Positions 59,746 through 64,000 of a DNA stretch of 64,000 nt are shown piece after piece. The translations under genes and the position numbers were made by a program. Location: the NCBI GenBank assembly GCA_030427805.1, contig JAUICP010000003.1:579758-643757 (forward strand). Direction: 5' to 3'. The number at the start of each line of letters is the position of its first letter. Within the stretch, counting starts at the first letter, position 1. Source of the DNA: Bdellovibrionia bacterium. GTDB lineage: Bacteria; Bdellovibrionota; Bdellovibrionia; Bdellovibrionales; JAGQZY01. The notes beneath the pieces were generated by a model, which saw only the letters and a list, made by a program, of their open reading frames with translations, had not been told where the DNA came from and searched no databases.

Positions 59746-61694
59746 TAGAAGTTTCTGATAAATGAAGCGTAAAACTGAGTTCCAGCAGTGTAAGGAAGGG
59801 TATTAACCGCTTTTCTGTTGAAATCAGCTACGAAGATATCTTCGCCACCGAGGTTGGTTGCATATAACTCGAAGAAACTGTTTTCAAGACCAGCCATCTT
59901 ATTTAAGTCCGCTCTTAGGTTAAGAGTCAGGTAATGGCTATCCTTAGTCGTCGGGTTAGTCACTGTCGGATCATTTGTTTCAAGATTCAATTTACTATTG
60001 TAAACGTCTTGAAGACCGAGAGTTAAACCAAAGTCAAAGATGTACGAAACACCAAGCTTAATCTGAGTATTCGGTGAAAACGCCGCATCTTTAGTTTTTA
60101 CACCAGATACTTCATCTTCATTTTCTTGAATAAGAAGACCAAGGTTAACAATGGTGTTGAGATTAGGAACCCACTTACCATCAAGCTCAAAACCACTGAT
60201 TGTTCGATCCGCTACATTGTCATAACAGTTAGATGCGATTCCACTTGGGCAAAGTCCACCGGGAAGAGTTGCCGAAGGAACTCGACCGAGTAAGTCTTTG
60301 TAGTCTGACATAAAGTAGGTCAGAGCAAGATTGATATCATCCATTTGCGTAGAAACCTGCACATCAAGAGTTGTCACAGTTTCTGACTTAAGGTCCTCTG
60401 TACCCTGAACCGCTGGACCCGCATTTAAGAAACGCTCAGCTGCAGCCGGCGTTCTAAAGGCTCCACCGTAGAGAACCTTCGCCCCCCACTTGTTATCTTG
60501 GTTGTAAATCACACCAACACGAGGAACGACTTCCATATCATCTTGGAAGTAAACCTTATTTCCCTGGGCACCGGCAAAAAGAGCCAATGAATCCATTGGT
60601 TGGTACTTCAAAGAAAGGTAGAGGTTATATGCTTCGACATCGAGAGCTTTTCTAAAAAGCGTGCCGACAGCCTTTTGCTTTTCTACAATACCACCGACTG
60701 TTAATTCAAGGTTGTCTGCAAGCTTGAAGAATTGAGTTGTTTCCCAAAGAAGGTCAATCGACTCAATATCATCATCACCAGGACCAGCACCTTCGAAGTC
60801 GAAGTCAGTATTGTGATAGTTATAGGTAAAGTAATAGTTGGCGTAATCAGTATCTGAATACTCAGACTTGTAGTTCACGTCCACAAAGACTCTTCGATTG
60901 TGAAAATCTTTCGGCGGCAAACTTTGAATCGCACCAAGGTTTTGCTCCTTCGAAGTACCGGCAAACAAAGAAACGCTGAGATTCTTTTCATTAATCTGAG
61001 TGAACGCTCCCACGTCACGGTTTCCAAAACGATGCTTCCCTTGAGTTCCGTATTGGTCTTCAAACTCAAGAGTGTCACCGTCAGTCACCATATGTTGGAT
61101 ACCAAAAACTGATTTATCCGTACCCGAAGCTGCTCTTGCAAGGTAAGTATTATCAGAACCGATACCACCACGAGCCATCGTCTTGATTTTCTTCTTAGTG
61201 ATAATGTTGAAAACCCCAGAGTAGGCGTTCGTTCCGTACAGAACTGAACCAGGACCACGAACAAGCTCGACTCGCTCAATCACATCAACGGGGAATGCTC
61301 TTAGCATCGACGAATCTGCTCCACCAAATCCACTTTCTCGGAAAGGTCGACCGTTGATCAAAATCAAAGAGTGGATGTTGTAGTGAATACTAAGGTCACC
61401 ACGAATGGCGATTGGCTGGTTTCTGAAGACTCCAGACCCTGTCAGGTAAACACCGTTAAGGCGATTTATAACATCCTTAAGGTTATTAGCACCGAAACGT
61501 CTAATTTCTTCAGCCGTAATCGTCGTAATGATACCGGGAGCATCCATCGTTGATTCGGCTTTAATTTTAGAAGTTGTTAAAACTTCCATACCCATGAGAT
61601 CAGCCAGAGTCATATCCTCTAGTTCATCCTGACCATAAGACACGGAAGTAACCAATAGTAGTAGTGACGTTAGCAAAACCTTGCTGAGTCTCAT
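59745..61694 (-). CDS. TonB-dependent outer-membrane receptor
   Basis: 649 residues with a signal peptide (LLTSLLLLVTSVSYGQ), plug domain (APGIITTITAEEIRRFGANNLKDVINRLNGVYL, IERVELVRGPGSVLYGTNAYSGVFNIITKK) and a 22-strand barrel ending in the aromatic FYASFIRNF. GGAGG five nt before ATG 61694. Substrate unknown; colicin-I or vitamin-like styles are possible. No Fur box seen upstream. Hairpins and a terminator follow. Confidence 0.93.
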   Translation of the reverse strand: MRLSKVLLTSLLLLVTSVSYGQDELEDMTLADLMGMEVLTTSKIKAESTMDAPGIITTITAEEIRRFGANNLKDVINRLNGVYLTGSGVFRNQPIAIRGDLSIHYNIHSLILINGRPFRESGFGGADSSMLRAFPVDVIERVELVRGPGSVLYGTNAYSGVFNIITKKKIKTMARGGIGSDNTYLARAASGTDKSVFGIQHMVTDGDTLEFEDQYGTQGKHRFGNRDVGAFTQINEKNLSVSLFAGTSKEQNLGAIQSLPPKDFHNRRVFVDVNYKSEYSDTDYANYYFTYNYHNTDFDFEGAGPGDDDIESIDLLWETTQFFKLADNLELTVGGIVEKQKAVGTLFRKALDVEAYNLYLSLKYQPMDSLALFAGAQGNKVYFQDDMEVVPRVGVIYNQDNKWGAKVLYGGAFRTPAAAERFLNAGPAVQGTEDLKSETVTTLDVQVSTQMDDINLALTYFMSDYKDLLGRVPSATLPGGLCPSGIASNCYDNVADRTISGFELDGKWVPNLNTIVNLGLLIQENEDEVSGVKTKDAAFSPNTQIKLGVSYIFDFGLTLGLQDVYNSKLNLETNDPTVTNPTTKDSHYLTLNLRADLNKMAGLENSFFELYATNLGGEDIFVADFNRKAVNTLPYTAGTQFYASFIRNF

Positions 61695-61960
61695 GTTGTC
61701 CTCCAATGAAAACGTCTAGTTAAAGATCATTTCTTAAATCTGTAACTACTACGGTATTAAAGAACGTTTTTTTTTCAAGACAAAATATGAAAATTAGTTG
61801 ATAAACAGTGGATTTATTTACTGAAAATCCCAACTGAATGCCAAGCCGAGTGGCTTAAGTTCTAATCGATTTGTATTTACTCAAAGCTAGGAAAAACCAA
61901 ATGCATAGATTTTAAACAAAGCTATTTGAGCCAAAGCTAATAACTCGCACCTTGGTCTAG
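61695..61960. other. Intergenic, upstream of the receptor
   Basis: About 265 bases, A+T-rich (a run of nine T near 61768). It carries the receptor promoter on the minus strand and the end of the metalloprotease gene. A small AAGCC-GAGT-GGCTT hairpin lies near 61842. I see no Fur box and no gene. Confidence 0.5.
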
Positions 61961-62938
61961 TTACCCCATATACACAACGGGGTTATCCTGTTTTTTACAC
62001 TCTTCTTTGAGTATCTCTTTGAAGTTTTGAAAGAACTCTGATTTTTGATCTCGAGGAACAAGTTTAAAGGCGCGGATCTTCTGGACCATTTGCTGGTAAA
62101 CTTCGTGGACTATGTATTCTGGACGATTGGATTCATCTTGGACCTGCTTGCAAATCTGCTCTCTTCGCTGGTTAAGGTCTTTTACGAAGGCCTGTCGCTC
62201 GTCTCGCAATGCAACCTGCTTCTCCGTAATTTTATGAAGAGCTCTAAAACGGTAGAGCCCAAGAGCCCTTCTTCGATGCTCATAATAAGCTCTGAGGCTT
62301 CGATGATCTAATTCAAAAGCTTCGACTCGCCTTTTATTCTCAATCAATTGCTTCTGCCCTCGAATGGCACGCATACACGCATCCATCCAAATCAGTTTTT
62401 CAAAAGCCTTGGGCTTGTTTTCATACCTGTTCTGCCAGTTGGAGTCAGGGTCTAACCACACTGCAAAAGTTTCAGCAAAATCTTCGTCTGGGTGACTACT
62501 TCCATAGGTCAATCCGAGATTGTCGACGTGTTTGCGAGAAATTCGATAGGTATAGGATTCTGGGTATTCTTCTTTAGAGCTACCAAACAGAATTTTCCGG
62601 CCGATTCGGTTTCGCAATTTAAAGGCATTGTCTAGCGCGTGCCCCGTTTCGTGGCGTAAATAGCGCATAAAAGAAGATTCAGTAATAGCTTCGCAATCGC
62701 CCAACTCTTCTCTCTCGATGGATTGAAGCTCTCTATTTAATAGATAAAACGGAATCGCAAACCCCGGCACTCCATCGGGGCAAAACCAATCATTGGAAAT
62801 CCAAATATGGGGTCGAAAATGAATCCCCTTATCTTCGAGCTCAGCGTAGAGCTGCTGAATCAAGGGTTCAACCCATGATCCTTCTATAGAAATATTAAGA
62901 CTGGAAATCTTGTTGCTCAGTAGAATTGGATTTTTCAA
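61961..62938 (-). CDS. Putative zinc metalloprotease (HExxH type)
   Basis: About 325 residues, cytoplasmic in appearance. HETGH in RYLRHETGHALDNAF is a gluzincin-like zinc site; DEDFAETFAVW, about 70 residues later, may supply the third ligand Glu. C-terminal region is basic and coiled-coil-like. Start TTG 62938 follows GAGGAGG at 6 nt; an upstream GTG lies before that site and is rejected. Substrate unknown; not a recognised toxin family. Confidence 0.75.
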   Translation of the reverse strand: MKNPILLSNKISSLNISIEGSWVEPLIQQLYAELEDKGIHFRPHIWISNDWFCPDGVPGFAIPFYLLNRELQSIEREELGDCEAITESSFMRYLRHETGHALDNAFKLRNRIGRKILFGSSKEEYPESYTYRISRKHVDNLGLTYGSSHPDEDFAETFAVWLDPDSNWQNRYENKPKAFEKLIWMDACMRAIRGQKQLIENKRRVEAFELDHRSLRAYYEHRRRALGLYRFRALHKITEKQVALRDERQAFVKDLNQRREQICKQVQDESNRPEYIVHEVYQQMVQKIRAFKLVPRDQKSEFFQNFKEILKEECKKQDNPVVYMG

Positions 62939-63113
62939 TGAAGGCCTCCTCACACTTGCTTACCTTTTACTAAGGCAAAAGGCGGACCAACCAAATACTC
63001 AAGAATCTCAATATGATACACTTTACCAAAGTCAGTTTTTAGGCAAAACCGGACTCATTCCCCGATAGATTCGCTGTTATCATAAATAGGAACTTCAACG
63101 AAGGAATCTAATA

Positions 63114-63785
63114 ATGAGAATATTCCTAAAGACACTGATTGTCAGCACCCTGATCATAAGCTTTACAGTAAATAACAGTGAGGCCCAAACGCCAGGATCG
63201 GGATTTCGCTTCCAAGACATCAAAGGCTCAGCTGGCTTTGGGATTATCGAATACACCGTAACTGAGCCGAGTACCGCTTTTCGCCTTGATGATGGGATAT
63301 TCACAGCCCTGCAAGGGGAGGCTCCCTTTGGCTTTTTAGCTATGACTGTTTCCCTTAACTATCTTAAGACCGAGGGACGATCTAATTATGACTACTCGAC
63401 ACTGGCACAAAACTACACCGCGACGGATTTGGCTTTTGATTCGACTTCTTTCCAACTGGGACTCGGTTTAAAACTTCCACTTTTACCCGCTCCTTTAAGT
63501 CCCTATGTCGAAGGCGGTGGAATTCTTGGCTACCACACGATTAAGTACAAAGGTGACCTCAGCCAACTCACTGCTCAAGGATCTGATTTTAAAAGAGAGG
63601 ATAGCCTCACCGAACTTGGTTATTACGCTGAAGCTGGCTTAGAAGTGACTTTCAGTGAGAGTTTCGCCATAAGAGCTGCCTATCGATATATAAAAATGGA
63701 AAGTCGTCCGTTCTCTACCCTTGGGGATCAAAAGATTATTTTTGATGCCCGAGTGATACACGCCGCCGTTCTTAAGCAGTTCTAA
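63114..63785 (+). CDS. Outer-membrane beta-barrel protein
   Basis: Signal peptide (LKTLIVSTLIISFTVNNSEAQ) and 200 residues of alternating strands, ending in F (AAVLKQF), typical of OmpA/OmpX/OmpW-like 8-strand barrels. Runs such as SFQLGLGLKLPLLPAPLSPYVEGGG support strands. AAGGA before ATG. Function unknown; may be a porin-like or surface-adhesion barrel. Confidence 0.8.
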   Translation: MRIFLKTLIVSTLIISFTVNNSEAQTPGSGFRFQDIKGSAGFGIIEYTVTEPSTAFRLDDGIFTALQGEAPFGFLAMTVSLNYLKTEGRSNYDYSTLAQNYTATDLAFDSTSFQLGLGLKLPLLPAPLSPYVEGGGILGYHTIKYKGDLSQLTAQGSDFKREDSLTELGYYAEAGLEVTFSESFAIRAAYRYIKMESRPFSTLGDQKIIFDARVIHAAVLKQF

Positions 63786-63791
63786 AAAAAA

Positions 63792-64000
63792 TTATTTTTC
63801 GTAAAGAAATCGAATGGCCTCAAGTTCACCAACTTGGGGAGCCTTGTAAATTGAAGGTCCTTGGTTTTCAAAACCACATTTTTCCATAAGGCGAATCATT
63901 CTTTGATTCGTTGCCTTGGGCTCAATTATGACTCGACTAACTCCATGGGCATCCATCAGTATCTCGAGTGCATTTTTAAATAGAATTTTCCCCAAGCCCT
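63792..64000 (-). CDS. GNAT acetyltransferase, partial (5' end outside window)
   Basis: C-terminal part of a GNAT fold: KILFKNALEILMDAHG, then VSRVIIEPKATNQRMIRLMEKCGFENQG, which contain the acetyl-CoA-binding loop and the final strands. The frame runs to the window edge, so start and length are unknown. The N-x-R-x-I-R-x-x-E-K-x-G-F pattern fits siderophore- or amino-group acetyltransferases. Confidence 0.75.
   Translation of the reverse strand, partial: GLGKILFKNALEILMDAHGVSRVIIEPKATNQRMIRLMEKCGFENQGPSIYKAPQVGELEAIRFLYEK

Noticed and set aside
1-64000. CRISPR array, insertion sequence or prophage
   Set aside because: No regular repeat-spacer array, transposase or phage structural gene was seen on either strand.

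Overview
The window reads as one contiguous piece of a free-living Gram-negative chromosome: many lipoproteins with lipoboxes, a TonB-dependent receptor, an outer-membrane barrel protein, ZapA and a GDP-heptose operon. A ZapA - 5-formyl-THF cyclo-ligase - RNase Y - TyrRS gene order, a eukaryote-type S-adenosylmethionine decarboxylase and a beta-carotene operon fit Bdellovibrionota or another delta-type lineage. That placement is an inference; no rRNA gene is present to anchor it. I see no insertion sequence, prophage or CRISPR array.

Layout. 0.2-16 kb: proline catabolism (PutA), cysteine-rich lipoproteins, a rhomboid/RDD pair, S41 and trypsin-like proteases, a Fis-type DNA-binding protein, a DAACS symporter and ArgRS. 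16-21 kb: visibly A+T-rich accessory stretch with two pentapeptide-repeat proteins, several hypotheticals (one 51-residue ORF), a NhaR-like LysR regulator and a PRC-barrel/CBS pair. 21-25 kb: a multi-PAS hybrid histidine kinase broken by one in-frame TGA, tRNA-Arg(TCG) and a NYN-domain protein. 25-33 kb: Fur with a Fur-box-like site, coupled to a pseudouridine synthase-methyltransferase fusion; SGNH hydrolase; QueF; then gmhA, hddA, hddC, a sugar epimerase and a glycosyltransferase, together a GDP-heptose/surface-glycan operon. 33-40 kb: TrmH, SpeE, eukaryote-type SpeD, GT2, and a GbsR regulator - TIGR01777 epimerase - CinA-like operon. 40-50 kb: SDR, isovaleryl-CoA dehydrogenase-like enzyme, then the carotenoid operon crtY-crtE-crtI-crtB-(unknown membrane protein)-GT2. 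50-64 kb: class II ribonucleotide reductase, cysteine desulfurase plus A-type Fe-S carrier, the zapA-fcl-rny-tyrS-ferredoxin operon, TonB receptor, metalloprotease, outer-membrane barrel and a truncated GNAT gene.

How genes work together. GGPP (CrtE) is joined to phytoene (CrtB), desaturated to lycopene (CrtI) and cyclised (CrtY). The last two genes of that operon should modify and glycosylate the product; one is a membrane protein I cannot assign and is the best candidate for new chemistry. SpeD and SpeE form a spermidine pathway. The operon carrying RNase Y ends with a [2Fe-2S] ferredoxin that carries a long RNA-binding-like basic tail, an unusual pairing.

Start codons deserve care. Good Shine-Dalgarno sites often lie 4-7 nt before ATG, GTG or TTG. 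Two genes (crtY, cinA-like) have conserved N-termini that can only be reached from ATC and CTG codons at that same spacing. ArgRS lacks its HIGH signature. These points, the broken kinase and the ferredoxin fusion are the main items for a second look.
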